64,000 nt of DNA, taken from Herpetosiphon aurantiacus DSM 785. Its GTDB lineage: Bacteria > Chloroflexota > Chloroflexia > Chloroflexales > Herpetosiphonaceae. Within the stretch, counting starts at the first letter, position 1, and each line of letters begins with the position of its first letter. Below are positions 43,110-52,172 of this stretch, piece after piece. The position numbers and the translations under genes were made by a program. The stretch is from positions 185,199 to 249,198 of the forward strand of contig CP000875.1 in the NCBI GenBank assembly GCA_000018565.1, given 5' to 3'. The notes beneath the pieces were generated by a model. It did not search any database. It saw nothing but the letters and a program-made list of their open reading frames with translations, and was not told the origin of the DNA.

Positions 43110-45924
43110 GCCACCAACAACCAATCGAAGTTTGGGGAAACGCCGCTTGCGGCGTTTTTTCCTGTTTGGCCTGGCTTTGCTGGGGTTGTGGCTGGGGCTG
43201 ATAGCTTGGTTTAGCTATCAGCTCGCTGATCAACGCCAAAGCCTACACACCTTAATGCAAACCCGACCATTGCAAAGCAGCCAAGCCCAAGCGTTTTGCA
43301 GTGAACTTGATTCAACTCACAGCAATATGGTGTGGCTGCGCCGATTGAGTTTGCCGTTACACCCCATTTTGCGCCAGAGCGATACCTGGCTGGGTGCGCT
43401 GCCCGCCGCCAGTGATGCTGCGCAACAAGGGGCAGAGTTGGCCCAAGGTTATTGTCAACAATTCAATCCGCTGATTGCTATACTCGATTTACCAGCCAAC
43501 CAACGAACCAAGGCGCTGCTTGATTGGCTGAGTGCTAACCCGCCAAATTGGCTTGAGTTACAAACTGAGCTGAGTCAATTGCAGCAAACCTGGCAAACTG
43601 TGCCCAGCAACATCCAAACAGCACCATTTTTTCGCAACTATCAAACCCAATTAGCCCAGTTCGATCAGCAATTAACCTCAGCCCAAACTACGCTTGGCTT
43701 GCTTGAACAAGCTTGGCCCTTGGTCGAGGCTGGTTGGGGCTGGCAAAAGCCGCTACGCTTGCTGATTGCTGGTCAAAATCCGTTGGAGTTGCGGCCAAGT
43801 GGCGGCTTTATTGGCAGTATTGCGACGCTTACAATCGAGCAAGGCCAAATTCGCACTATGGCCTACTTCAATAGTGCCGATTTTGCAGCAGTTGCGCCGA
43901 CTGGCTCGGCCATGCCCAAGCCCTACAACGATTATTTACGAGCCTCAATTTGGACGCTCCGCGATGCCAACTGGTGGCCCGATTGGCCGACCTCGGCTCA
44001 AAGTTTGCAAACATTTTGGCAATTAAACCAACAGCCTGAGGTTGATGCAGTTATCGCCCTCGATCTATATGCCTTACAGGGTTTGATTCAGGTTTTAGCG
44101 CCGTTGGAGATCGCAGGTTACGGCCAAATCAGCCAAGCTGAGAGCCTTGAGCAAATTTTCGGGCTGTACGATGGGCGCAGCGTCACTGGCGATAAACAAT
44201 TTTTGGCCGCCTTGTTCAACAGCACCTTGGAAACTGCCCGCCATGCCAGTTTTAGCCAATGGCTGGGAATTGGCGCAAGTTTGCAGCAAGCCTTGCAGCA
44301 ACGCCATCTCAGTATCTATTTTAACGATCAACCAAGCCAAGCTTTGATGCTCGCGAATGGTTGGGCTGGCACGATGCCAGCGCTTGAACACGATGTCTTG
44401 GCCTTAGTTGATGCTGATCTATCCTACAGCGACGGCCAGAATTTTATTGAACAACGGATGCAGCTTGAGGTGCAACTTGATGCCCAAGCCCGACCACTGA
44501 CGAACACCCTCACTATCACGTATACCAACCGCTACGACGATTGGCGAGCCGATTTGAGCAAACACGCGGTTTATGGCTATTGCTACAACGTTAAATTGGC
44601 AGTGCAACAACGTATTCCAGGCTGTTATGGCGATTATGCTCGTGCTTATTTGCCAATTAATGCGATTCCCTTGAGCTTGGATGGTGCAGACACGCCGCCG
44701 GATCTCACGCAGGAAGGCCAATTTACCAGCGTTGGTTGGTATATGCTGCTCTACCCAGGTCAAACTCGCACAATTCGCCTGCGCTATTTGCCAAATATTC
44801 AAAGCCAGCCTTATCAATTAACGTGGTTCAAACAGGCTGGAACCTTGGGCCATCCGATCACCTTAATCATCAATCAAGCCAATCTGCAAGCGCAATGGCA
44901 TGGCTCGTTGCGCCACGATCGCCAACTGCGGTTTGAGGCTGGCACAATTCAAGCGTCAGCCAGCGATTCACCAGCACCCGAGCCACAACAATCAGCTGAG
45001 CAGGCTTGGCAACTGTGGCAACAAGGCCAAACCAGCGTCGCGCTCGACCTCTGGCAAAGCAGCAACACGCTTGATCGCGCTTTGGATTGGGTGGTGGCGC
45101 TGCGTTGGACAGACGATCCAGGAACTGCTAACCAATTCTTGAGCCAACTCCAGCCATTGCTGCCTAATTCTGGTCGGGCGGCGTTTTTGGCGGGCTGGCT
45201 CGCCGAATTGAATGACGATCAGCCCACAGCCCTGCAAGCCTATCAAACTGCCTTGGAGCATGAGCCAACTAGTCAAGCGGCGCGTTTGGCCTTGGCCTTG
45301 CTCCAACTCCAGCTTGGCGATGCTCAGGCCGCTCAAACCACTTTGCAACAGCTGGAAAATCCTCGTTTGGCCTTGCAGCGCTTGGCCTTTGATCAACGTA
45401 TGGCTGGCGATTTGGCGCAGGCTGAGCGCTATTATCAGCTGCTTTTGACCCTCGACCCGCGTGATCGCGAAGTATGGGAAGAGCGGTATTGGCTGCGACG
45501 TTATGCCAACGATCAGCCCGATTGGCAGGCCGTCGAACAATTGGCGAATCAAGCAATTGGCATATTTGCCAATGATGCCCAATGGCTCAGCCGCCGCGCC
45601 GAGAGCTACGAGCGCCAAAATCTGCCGCAACAGGCGATTGCCGATTGGCAGCAAGTTACCACGATTTCGCCGACCAATAGTTTGGCTTGGTATTATTTGG
45701 GCTTGCAACAACGGGCGCTTGGCGATTGGTCGGCTGCTCAATCCTCACTTGAAACGCTGATTGCGCTTGATCCACAGGCTGATTATTATTTGGTGCTGGG
45801 CGATACCTTGCGCGAATTGCAATTATTCGATGCTGCGCGTGAAGCCTATGCCAATGCTGCCAAGCTTGAGCCTGAACACCCTGGTTTGGCCGAGCGCTTA
45901 CGTTTGCTGGAAGCTAGCCCGTGA
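43093..45924 (+). CDS. DUF4012 protein with C-terminal TPR repeats
   Basis: About 943 residues starting at ATG 43093, 17 bases inside the kinase gene. A basic segment and one membrane helix (about 18-36) are followed by a large extracytoplasmic DUF4012 region, with LRPSGGFIGSIATLTIEQGQ (about residue 230) as signature. A C-terminal TPR array occupies about 640-940. DUF4012 genes are frequent in surface-polysaccharide clusters. Likely a membrane-anchored scaffold for glycan assembly. Exact role unknown. Confidence 0.85.
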   Translation: MSAASKPPTTNRSLGKRRLRRFFLFGLALLGLWLGLIAWFSYQLADQRQSLHTLMQTRPLQSSQAQAFCSELDSTHSNMVWLRRLSLPLHPILRQSDTWLGALPAASDAAQQGAELAQGYCQQFNPLIAILDLPANQRTKALLDWLSANPPNWLELQTELSQLQQTWQTVPSNIQTAPFFRNYQTQLAQFDQQLTSAQTTLGLLEQAWPLVEAGWGWQKPLRLLIAGQNPLELRPSGGFIGSIATLTIEQGQIRTMAYFNSADFAAVAPTGSAMPKPYNDYLRASIWTLRDANWWPDWPTSAQSLQTFWQLNQQPEVDAVIALDLYALQGLIQVLAPLEIAGYGQISQAESLEQIFGLYDGRSVTGDKQFLAALFNSTLETARHASFSQWLGIGASLQQALQQRHLSIYFNDQPSQALMLANGWAGTMPALEHDVLALVDADLSYSDGQNFIEQRMQLEVQLDAQARPLTNTLTITYTNRYDDWRADLSKHAVYGYCYNVKLAVQQRIPGCYGDYARAYLPINAIPLSLDGADTPPDLTQEGQFTSVGWYMLLYPGQTRTIRLRYLPNIQSQPYQLTWFKQAGTLGHPITLIINQANLQAQWHGSLRHDRQLRFEAGTIQASASDSPAPEPQQSAEQAWQLWQQGQTSVALDLWQSSNTLDRALDWVVALRWTDDPGTANQFLSQLQPLLPNSGRAAFLAGWLAELNDDQPTALQAYQTALEHEPTSQAARLALALLQLQLGDAQAAQTTLQQLENPRLALQRLAFDQRMAGDLAQAERYYQLLLTLDPRDREVWEERYWLRRYANDQPDWQAVEQLANQAIGIFANDAQWLSRRAESYERQNLPQQAIADWQQVTTISPTNSLAWYYLGLQQRALGDWSAAQSSLETLIALDPQADYYLVLGDTLRELQLFDAAREAYANAAKLEPEHPGLAERLRLLEASP

Positions 45925-47336
45925 GCCGTCGCCTACTCAAAGATACTGCGCTGTATGCCCTAACTGGGGTGGCAACCAAAATGATCGGGGCATTATTGCT
46001 GCCCTTGATCACGCGCTTGCTTAGCCCTGAACTCTATGGCAGCGTCGATTTGATTAGCCTTGTCGGTTTGTTTGCGATTGAGTTGGTGACGCTCGGTAGC
46101 GATTTTGCCTTAGCCCTGTATTTTCATGAAGCCACGATTGAGCGGCGACGTTTGGTTGGCTCGCTCTGGGTAGCACGGCTACTTTTGGGCTTGCTGATCG
46201 CATTGATTGGCCATTTGCTTGCGCCATATTTGGCCTGGCAATTGCTGCAACGCAGCGATGCCCAAACAATTTTGGCCTTGCGGCTTGGTTTGTGGGGGCA
46301 ACTCGCCAACGGCATCATCGGTTTGTGGTTCACAACCCTGCGTCAAGAGAGCAAAGCACTGCGTTTATTTGGCCTGACGGTGCTGCGAGTAGCCTCGACC
46401 GCGTTACTGACAATTGGCTGGATGTTGCAGAGTAGCCAGCGGTTGAGTGCCTATTTTGGGGCGATGCTGCTAGTTGATAGTTTGCTGGCGCTCGGCTTGA
46501 CCCTGCAAATGCGTCGGCAACTGGGCTGGCCTGATTGGCGCTTACTAAAAACGTTGTTGGGCAAAGGTTTAGGTTTTTTGCCACGCTCGATCTATTTCGT
46601 AGCGATGACCTTGATCAATCGCCAGATTTTGCTGCACTTTGGCTCGTTGGAGCAAATTGGCCAGTATGCAGCGGCAACCAAAATTAGCTTTATCGTATGG
46701 ATTGTGATTAGCGCTGCCAATCAGGCTTGGTTGCCCTATAGCCTGTCGATTGCTAGCACGCCGACCGCCAACGCCAATTATCGCCAATATCTCACCAGCT
46801 ATACGATGTTGATGGGTGCTGCCACGACTGGCTTAGGCTTATTTGCCCCTGAATTGTTGCGACTGTTGACCACAGGCGATTATCTGCCCGCAGCGCCAGC
46901 GGTTGGTTGGTATGCGCTGAATTTAATGGCGATTGGCTTGTTGACGGTGGCGGCAACCGGCCTGACGATCACCAAAGCGACCGCTGTTTTAGGCCAAACC
47001 AGTTTATTGACCGCTGGGTTAAATGTTGGCTTAGCGATTGTGCTTGTGCCATGGCTGGGCTTGGTTGGGGCGGCAATTGCGGCGGCAGGCGATCAACTGA
47101 TCGCGGCGTGGTTGGTGTATCGCGCGGCTCAAAAGCGCTATCCGATTGATTTTGATGGTAAGGCGGTGATCGGTTGGCTGAGCCTGACGATTGCCTGCGT
47201 GGCCTTGGCTAGTTGGTTGCCATTGACCTTGAGCTGGCCATTAATTGGGCTGAAATTGCTGATTGTTGGCGTGTGGTTGGGCTGCGTTTGGCGTTGGGGT
47301 CAGCCCAAAATGCTGCTCTCAGTACTTAAACGATAA
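45921..47336 (+). CDS. Polysaccharide flippase (Wzx/MOP superfamily)
   Basis: 471 residues, about 12-14 helices. The N terminus LKDTALYALTGVATKMIGALLLPLIT is typical of polysaccharide and lipid flippases. It probably moves undecaprenyl-linked oligosaccharide across the membrane for the preceding kinase/DUF4012 system. The GTG start overlaps the DUF4012 stop by four bases. The next gene runs on the opposite strand, two bases after the stop. Confidence 0.9.
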   Translation: MSRRLLKDTALYALTGVATKMIGALLLPLITRLLSPELYGSVDLISLVGLFAIELVTLGSDFALALYFHEATIERRRLVGSLWVARLLLGLLIALIGHLLAPYLAWQLLQRSDAQTILALRLGLWGQLANGIIGLWFTTLRQESKALRLFGLTVLRVASTALLTIGWMLQSSQRLSAYFGAMLLVDSLLALGLTLQMRRQLGWPDWRLLKTLLGKGLGFLPRSIYFVAMTLINRQILLHFGSLEQIGQYAAATKISFIVWIVISAANQAWLPYSLSIASTPTANANYRQYLTSYTMLMGAATTGLGLFAPELLRLLTTGDYLPAAPAVGWYALNLMAIGLLTVAATGLTITKATAVLGQTSLLTAGLNVGLAIVLVPWLGLVGAAIAAAGDQLIAAWLVYRAAQKRYPIDFDGKAVIGWLSLTIACVALASWLPLTLSWPLIGLKLLIVGVWLGCVWRWGQPKMLLSVLKR

Positions 47337-47337
47337 C

Positions 47338-48168
47338 TTACAACTCCATTCGCCCTTGGGTTTCAATTTTTGGATAAAAGACTCCTATAATTACAAAAGG
47401 GTTAGGGGCTACAAAATGATATTGTAGGGTTGTGCCTAAAAATAGATGAATATCATTCTGCTGTACGAAGGTATCGAAATATTTCTGGCGTACAAGTTTA
47501 TTAGCCTCATTTTCATCTCCATTACAAGTTTTTAGACAATTCCAATATAAAGCACCTAGTTCCCAGTCTTCGATCATTAGTTTACGTGGATTTTGATCTC
47601 CATGCGTTCGGAATTTATAAAAGTATTTATAAGGGAGCTTGCGAATAACTTTGCGCTCACGACCTTGCCCTTTATCATCCATATCAAATAAACTAAATTG
47701 TAGCATTTGATTACGCCATGACTCTTTCCAATCTCGCTCAGTCGGCTCAATAACAAAATCGATAATTTCACTAGGCTTTACTGTAGCTAATGAAGTATTC
47801 TTAGTTTTTAAATCACCTAATAGATCAGTCATTGAAGTATAAACATTACGCAAGGCATACTGTTTGCGTAAAATCCAATTATTCGTTGTTGGAATGTTTT
47901 CTCCAATATCTAATTGAGAAGTTGGCCGATAGCTTTCTGGACGATGGTCTTGGGTGTTCTTTATTAAATCAACAGTAACCCAATGCCATTTTTGATATTG
48001 TTGATGATAAGGTAGTCCACGAAATGGAACTGGATAAACTCTAATCCATGATCCATCTTCAAGAAATCCAGCAGTGCATACTAATTCATCATATTTGTGA
48101 GAAGGTAAGGGGTATGTTTTAACCGAAATTAATACTTTTGTGTTAGGAAGTATATCAGGCTGTTTCAT
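47338..48168 (-). CDS. AT-rich hypothetical protein with conserved start
   Basis: 276 residues, not recognised as a named family. Start region VLISVKTYPLPSHKYDELVCTAGFLEDGSWIRVYPVPFRGL looks like a conserved nucleic-acid-handling type domain with a beta fold; the C terminus ends FVIIGVFYPKIETQG. Its codons are clearly AT-rich compared with neighbouring genes, so it is probably acquired. It overlaps nothing, but its 3' end lies two bases from the opposing flippase gene. No mobile element is attached directly. Confidence 0.7.
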   Translation of the reverse strand: MKQPDILPNTKVLISVKTYPLPSHKYDELVCTAGFLEDGSWIRVYPVPFRGLPYHQQYQKWHWVTVDLIKNTQDHRPESYRPTSQLDIGENIPTTNNWILRKQYALRNVYTSMTDLLGDLKTKNTSLATVKPSEIIDFVIEPTERDWKESWRNQMLQFSLFDMDDKGQGRERKVIRKLPYKYFYKFRTHGDQNPRKLMIEDWELGALYWNCLKTCNGDENEANKLVRQKYFDTFVQQNDIHLFLGTTLQYHFVAPNPFVIIGVFYPKIETQGRMEL

Positions 48169-48238
48169 CGATATAACTCCATTAATTGAGGCAATACTTT
48201 ATATGAGAACTATACCATAATTGGTAATATATAAACAA

Positions 48239-48266
48239 AATGCCTTAGAACTTCTAAGGCATTTTT
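48239..48266. terminator. Bidirectional hairpin downstream of ASCH-like gene
   Basis: Stem aatgccttaga / tctaaggcatt with a tiny loop and T runs on both strands, just beyond the ASCH-like gene stop (48271). Confidence 0.8.
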
Positions 48267-48270
48267 GATT

Positions 48271-48624
48271 CTACCACTCAATCAAATCCATTTCGGCGGT
48301 TGGTAAGCCATAGTGCTGGCGAAAGAAATCGAAAAATTCAGCAACACGGCTAAAGCCATCACCTTGGGCGAGCTGGCGAATTTGCTCGGCAGAAAGTTGC
48401 TCACCATCGAGCCAGACCTGATCGCTGTCAATGATGATTGGGCGCACTTGGCGACAGGTAGCGGTGGTTAATTTGCGACAAGCACGGGTACGCATGCCCG
48501 TGTACATATACAACGGATCGCCTGGTCGCGAGGGATTGCGCCGCCGTGGCCGAATGGTTGAGCGCTTGATGCCTTGCTCGACTGCCGTTGCAAAGCGTTC
48601 TTTAAAATTGTAGGCAGGCATTGA
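48271..48624 (-). CDS. ASCH-domain-like protein
   Basis: 117 residues from ATG 48624 (AAGGAG upstream). The N-terminal YNFKERFATAVEQGIKRSTIRP and GDPLYMYTGMRTRACRK match the ASCH/YqfB-type pattern of G-x-K-x-x-T-I-R and a beta-barrel core. ASCH domains are predicted RNA-binding or nucleoside-processing. The target is unknown. An AT-rich neighbour on the same strand follows behind a terminator. Confidence 0.65.
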   Translation of the reverse strand, partial: SMPAYNFKERFATAVEQGIKRSTIRPRRRNPSRPGDPLYMYTGMRTRACRKLTTATCRQVRPIIIDSDQVWLDGEQLSAEQIRQLAQGDGFSRVAEFFDFFRQHYGLPTAEMDLIEW

Positions 48625-48711
48625 GCACTCCTTGTAACCCAATAATATCTCGTATAGTTTAAATTATATCGAGATACTATCTCAATCTTGTGCAAAAGTG
48701 AGCAGTAATTA

Positions 48712-49209
48712 TTAGGTACTTCGGTTGTGGCCTCGTCCGGTTTCATGGGCATAGGCCCATGGCTGAAGATCGGGTGGCTCGATTCCCAAGGATGTCAGAA
48801 TTGCACAAATTTGCTCGCGGTGGATGTTGCTATGATGCAGCGCTTGGGCAATCAAGGCTCCGCCATGAATTTCATAATCGCCTGTGACGAGGGTCACTAT
48901 TTGCTCAGCATCGAATGGCATAGTGAGGAATTCGGCCCAATTGGAGGCAGCCTCTTCAGCCCATACCTGTAGCCGGGCAAAATCGCTGGTCTCTTCGCGA
49001 TTGATCAGCCAATCAGGAGCTTTGCCTGAAAGGTGTTGTAGATAGCGAGCATCGGCGCGGATGATATGATTGAAGGTGGCGATGATATCGCCGTAGCTAC
49101 CAACCACGGTTGTAGCGAGTTGCTCTGCGGAAAGATCGCTACATGTTTGCAATAACAACGCGGTTGCCCAGCGATTGTGCTCAAACGAATCGAACAGAAC
49201 TCCGTGCAT
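48712..49209 (-). CDS. DinB family protein
   Basis: 165-residue four-helix bundle, start MHGVLFDSFEHNRWATALLL at ATG 49209 behind AGAGGAG. His residues in FNHIIRADARYLQHL and ALHHSNIHREQ fit the DinB metal triad. Members include thiol-transferring and DNA-damage-induced enzymes; the substrate is unknown here. A longer in-frame start at 49278 is less likely because it lacks a ribosome site. Confidence 0.85.
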   Translation of the reverse strand: MHGVLFDSFEHNRWATALLLQTCSDLSAEQLATTVVGSYGDIIATFNHIIRADARYLQHLSGKAPDWLINREETSDFARLQVWAEEAASNWAEFLTMPFDAEQIVTLVTGDYEIHGGALIAQALHHSNIHREQICAILTSLGIEPPDLQPWAYAHETGRGHNRST

Positions 49210-49332
49210 ATGATCTCCTCTGATCAAAAGATTGATTAGCACGAATGTACTGTAAATAGCGGTTTGTGTCAACGCCAATGCTTGAGCATGATTTAATTGG
49301 CAGCATGAGTTGTGGAGAGGTGCGGAGTGTGA

Positions 49333-49494
49333 TTATTGAAGTTTGGTGCGTTGGGCGAGGAGTTGTTGGCGCATGATGTGTTGCTTGAGGCTGGTCGCTG
49401 AGCGTGGTTTGGCATGGCGTGTCAGCTTAACACTGCCGATCAGCAGGCCAGTACCAAGCACCAGTTGCAAACACCCAAAAATCAGATCAACCAT
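49333..49494 (-). CDS. Small single-helix membrane protein (53 aa)
   Basis: Found by reading the minus strand: MVDLIFGCLQLVLGTGLLIG then a basic tail RHAKPRSATSLKQHIMRQQ. One membrane helix, then a positively charged cytoplasmic end. GAGGCAGC just before the ATG could be the ribosome site. There is no other gene in this AT-rich gap. Conservation is not checked. Confidence 0.45.
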   Translation of the reverse strand: MVDLIFGCLQLVLGTGLLIGSVKLTRHAKPRSATSLKQHIMRQQLLAQRTKLQ

Positions 49495-49571
49495 CGCTGC
49501 CTCAATAAAAACAATTTAGTCGGAATAAACTGTAGAATCAAGTATAGCCGATGGCTGATCTGCTTGTCAAA

Positions 49572-50048
49572 TTATTCAATGTGTTTAAAGCTGAGGTCAA
49601 TCGATTGCGCATGCAGATGTTTGATTGCTAGAGTGGCTGGATGAGTGCGCAACAAATGTGCAAATTGCTCAAGCTCCTCAGGATGCAAACACCACTGATT
49701 GCCGTGATTTAAACTATTTAATTTCAAATTGGAAATATAGCGAAAGGTCAGCGAAAGCTGCTTGACCGAATCGTCGATCCATTCGCCGTCATCATCGACA
49801 TAGGTTTTTTCGACCACCAAATGGCGGGTCAAATTATAGCGAAAGCTTGGGTTCAAGCCGTTTGGTTCAAGCCCCCATTGAAACAGCAACATATCACCAT
49901 CATTGGCCAGATCACAATCGTCAATCCGAATTTCGCGATAGAATCCAAGCATAAGGTTGATCGCATCTTCAATGGCAAGGTATTCAAGCACTTTATCCGA
50001 TTGTTCTAGCCACAAGTTAAAGCGGTCTAGCACATGTTTTGCTTGCAT
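49572..50048 (-). CDS. Hypothetical protein
   Basis: 158 residues; acidic soluble protein with DVLEYLAIEDAINLMLGFY-like helical start and beta-like centre (VVEKTYVDDDGEWIDDSVKQ). No family, signal or membrane segment seen. It is followed downstream by 78 bases before the small membrane ORF and may share a transcript. It may be a domain of immunity or regulatory type, but this is not supported. Confidence 0.6.
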   Translation of the reverse strand: MQAKHVLDRFNLWLEQSDKVLEYLAIEDAINLMLGFYREIRIDDCDLANDGDMLLFQWGLEPNGLNPSFRYNLTRHLVVEKTYVDDDGEWIDDSVKQLSLTFRYISNLKLNSLNHGNQWCLHPEELEQFAHLLRTHPATLAIKHLHAQSIDLSFKHIE

Positions 50049-50118
50049 TCCACGTTCCTATTCTAGCTCTATGATTACGATCCTTGCATGATGCTGTATT
50101 GTAAACTATTTATATGCA

Positions 50119-50313
50119 CGCGGTAGAACACCCCGCCCCAAGACCCAAGCCGTGGGTTCCCCGCGCGGGATGCATGCGTGCCAGTTCTGACGAAGAGTTA
50201 ACGAGCGCATACGATTTCGACGATTACGGGAGATGGTGTAATCCTTGCGAACGCCCTACCTTCCTCATTCGGTGGAGCCGCACCCTCGACTGGAGCAACG
50301 GTGCGAGGGCATA
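50119..50313 (+). other. GC-rich structured segment, possible TnpB 3'-end relic
   Basis: Abruptly GC-rich between AT-rich flanks. Its edge pairs gcacgc (50117-50122) with gcgtgc (near 50175). It contains gagatggtgtaa (50230-50241), identical to the last codons of the TnpB gene (51789-51800), followed by similar gcgaa-cgc text. A hairpin-forming cgcacc...ggtgcg ends it. I infer a degraded tnpB end with reRNA-like structure. There is no intact ORF. Confidence 0.45.
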
Positions 50314-50538
50314 CTAGTCATCCTCGAGGACTAATAACGCTCCGACGGTACATGGGAGCCATGCACAAATTCGCCCCAAGTCATCAAGCGGCACATTCTT
50401 AATCGTGTTATTGAGGAGGCGTTCAACAGCGCTCCGACTTGCACCAGATTCTGCGGTGATCACTCGTATCCCCAACGTGCGATTTTCTTTGACTTCTTTT
50501 TGTGCCACAAGGACACGGAGGTAGCTTTTGACTTTCAT
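50314..50538 (-). CDS. Small XRE-type HTH regulator
   Basis: 74 residues. The region TLGIRVITAESGASRSAVERLLNN is a helix-turn-helix like those of Cro/C1-type short regulators, followed by IKNVPLDDLGRICAWLPCTVGALL. Divergent from TnpB, 124 bases apart. A palindrome lies 11 bases before its start. It could repress itself and perhaps the TnpB promoter; this is inference. Confidence 0.75.
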   Translation of the reverse strand: MKVKSYLRVLVAQKEVKENRTLGIRVITAESGASRSAVERLLNNTIKNVPLDDLGRICAWLPCTVGALLVLEDD

Positions 50539-50548
50539 GGCAATAGCT

Positions 50549-50568
50549 TAATATAGTTAAATATATTA
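50549..50568. promoter_or_regulatory. Candidate operator upstream of the HTH gene
   Basis: Perfect 7-bp inverted repeat taatata-gttaaa-tatatta, 11 bases before the HTH gene start. Suits a homodimeric XRE protein. It is in AT-rich DNA, where such palindromes are less surprising. Confidence 0.4.
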
Positions 50569-50607
50569 TGCAACTACTACGATAATAGTGTTTTTAATTC
50601 AAATATA

Positions 50608-50636
50608 TTGATTATTGAACAACATAGTGGTATAGT
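50608..50636 (+). promoter_or_regulatory. Promoter for tnpB
   Basis: TTGATT (50608-50613), 17-base spacer, TG-G-TATAGT (50628-50636). An AAAAGGAAG site lies eight bases before the ATG at 50663. Confidence 0.6.
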
Positions 50637-50662
50637 GTCAATACGTAAAAGGAAGTCTGCTC

Positions 50663-51820
50663 ATGCGAACGCTGACCCGTTGCTATAAATATCGTCTTCA
50701 ACCCTCACCTACCCACGTCGAAACCTTGGTCCAGTGGGCGGGTTGTCGGCGCTTCGTCTGGAACTGGGCGCTAGGTCAGAAAACAGACCATTATCGTGCA
50801 ACAGGTCAACGGCTAAGTTACTCGCAACTGGCGGCAGCGTTGGTTGATCTGAAACGTCAGCCCAAAACGGCTTTTTTGCGCGAGTGTCATTCGCAGCCCC
50901 TGCAACAAGCGCTGATAGATTTAGAAACGGCCTTTACCAACTTTTTTGCCAAACGCGCCAAATACCCTCGTTTCAAAGCCCGCAAAGTCACTCTGCACAG
51001 TCTCCGCTTCCCGCAAGGTGTGGCAGTAGTCAATGAACGCACCATTAGCGTACCAAAAATCGGGCATATGCAGGCAATCATTCATCGACCGCTGCTGGGA
51101 ATCGTGAAGGGTGCAACGATTAAACAAGATACCACAGGCGCATGGTGGGTGGTGTTTGTCTGTCATACTGAGCGCCCTGATGTGCTGCTCACGACTGATC
51201 GGCCTGTAGGCATTGATGTGGGACTTGAATCCTTCACCACGCTGTCAACAGGCGAGAAAACTGCACCACCCAAATTCTACCGCCGAAGCCAGAAGAAACT
51301 TGCCCGTGCTCAACGCAAACTCTCTCGCGCACAAAAGGGCAGCAACAACCGCTTGAAAGCACGCAAGCGGGTTGCTCGTATTCACAAGAAAATCAGCAAC
51401 CAACGCGCCGATTGGCTCCATAAACAGGCGTTGGGGATGGTTCAACGATTCGATGTGGTGTGCATCGAAGACCTGAATATTAAAGGCCTCGCGAGAACCA
51501 AGCTGGCCAAATCATTCAGTGATGCCGCCCTGAGTACCTTCATGCAACGATTGCAGGAAAAAGCCGAATGGCACGGGCGGCGGGTGATTAAGGTCGGGCG
51601 GTTCTATGCCTCATCAAAAACCTGTCACCACTGCCATATCAAAACCGCGTTGACGTTGGCGGATCGTGTGTGGACATGTCACGCCTGTGGCACGACCCAT
51701 GATCGTGATGGCAACGCCGCGATCAACATCGTGCACGAAGGGCTACGACTGCTTGCCGTTGGGACGGCGGAAAGCCAAAACGCTGCTCGAGATGGTGTAA
51801 ACCCAGCGAAACGCTGGTAG
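50663..51820 (+). CDS. tnpB: IS200/IS605-type TnpB RNA-guided nuclease
   Basis: 385 residues, full length. The OrfB N terminus is TRCYKYRLQPSPTHVETLVQW. The RuvC residues are Asp in VGIDVGLESF (about 183), Glu in VCIEDLNIKG (about 269) and Asp in HDRDGNAAINI (about 346). The zinc finger is CHHCHIK...CHACG. All are intact, so it should be active. There is no tnpA gene, so it is a stand-alone element. The 3' end overlaps a predicted guide-RNA scaffold. A terminal GVNPAKRW is at the stop. Confidence 0.93.
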   Translation: MRTLTRCYKYRLQPSPTHVETLVQWAGCRRFVWNWALGQKTDHYRATGQRLSYSQLAAALVDLKRQPKTAFLRECHSQPLQQALIDLETAFTNFFAKRAKYPRFKARKVTLHSLRFPQGVAVVNERTISVPKIGHMQAIIHRPLLGIVKGATIKQDTTGAWWVVFVCHTERPDVLLTTDRPVGIDVGLESFTTLSTGEKTAPPKFYRRSQKKLARAQRKLSRAQKGSNNRLKARKRVARIHKKISNQRADWLHKQALGMVQRFDVVCIEDLNIKGLARTKLAKSFSDAALSTFMQRLQEKAEWHGRRVIKVGRFYASSKTCHHCHIKTALTLADRVWTCHACGTTHDRDGNAAINIVHEGLRLLAVGTAESQNAARDGVNPAKRW

Positions 51821-51870
51821 CCGTCGTTGAAGGCAGAAGCCACGCCCCTCGTGGGCGTGGTAGTTCACTG
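51780..51870 (+). ncRNA. Predicted reRNA (omega RNA) scaffold at tnpB 3' end
   Basis: From the last tnpB codons to the tagttcac near 51869. The hairpin ccacgcccctcgtgggcgtgg at 51840-51860 and the cagcgaaacgctgg stem at 51804-51817 resemble right-end structures of IS200/605 elements. The guide would follow immediately after the scaffold. The exact end and guide cannot be set from one copy. Confidence 0.5.
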
Positions 51871-51884
51871 TATCTTTTTCACCA

Positions 51885-52131
51885 CCCCTCCGCCCCGCCT
51901 CAAGGCGGGGAACGCAGGGTGTTTTCATCCCCCTGCACCCCCTCAATGGCAATTAGTGATGTTCAGATGTTCGCCGATGAAATTAGGACTGCGTAGTTGG
52001 CAGTGTAACTATCCAGATTGCTGCCCCCTCGCCCGCCGCTGTGGGACAGGGGTTGGGGGTGAGGGAACACAAGGTTTTTCATTCCCCCTAAATGGCAATT
52101 GGTGCTGCTCAGGCGTTCGCCGATGAAATTG
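51885..52131. repeat. Dispersed composite repeat, copy A (plus a second partial unit)
   Basis: Begins caccacccctccgccccgc and contains a cccgcctcaaggcggg palindrome, ctgcaccccctcaatggcaa and gttcgccgatgaaatt, then the right half of the GC-rich element (about 52024-52065). A shorter second unit repeats the central part (52073-52131). Its relatives are at 54079-54420 and, inverted, 60652-60726. This gap (51821-52220) has no gene. Confidence 0.8.
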
Positions 52132-52172
52132 TGCATGAGTGATGCGAGAGGAAAAGATCGCATCACTCATGC

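Noticed and set aside
44992..45741. 249-residue open frame on the minus strand
   Set aside because: Antisense shadow of the DUF4012 TPR region.
50114..50317. 67-residue open frame in the GC-rich segment
   Set aside because: No ribosome site and the segment is better read as a relic of a tnpB end with hairpins.
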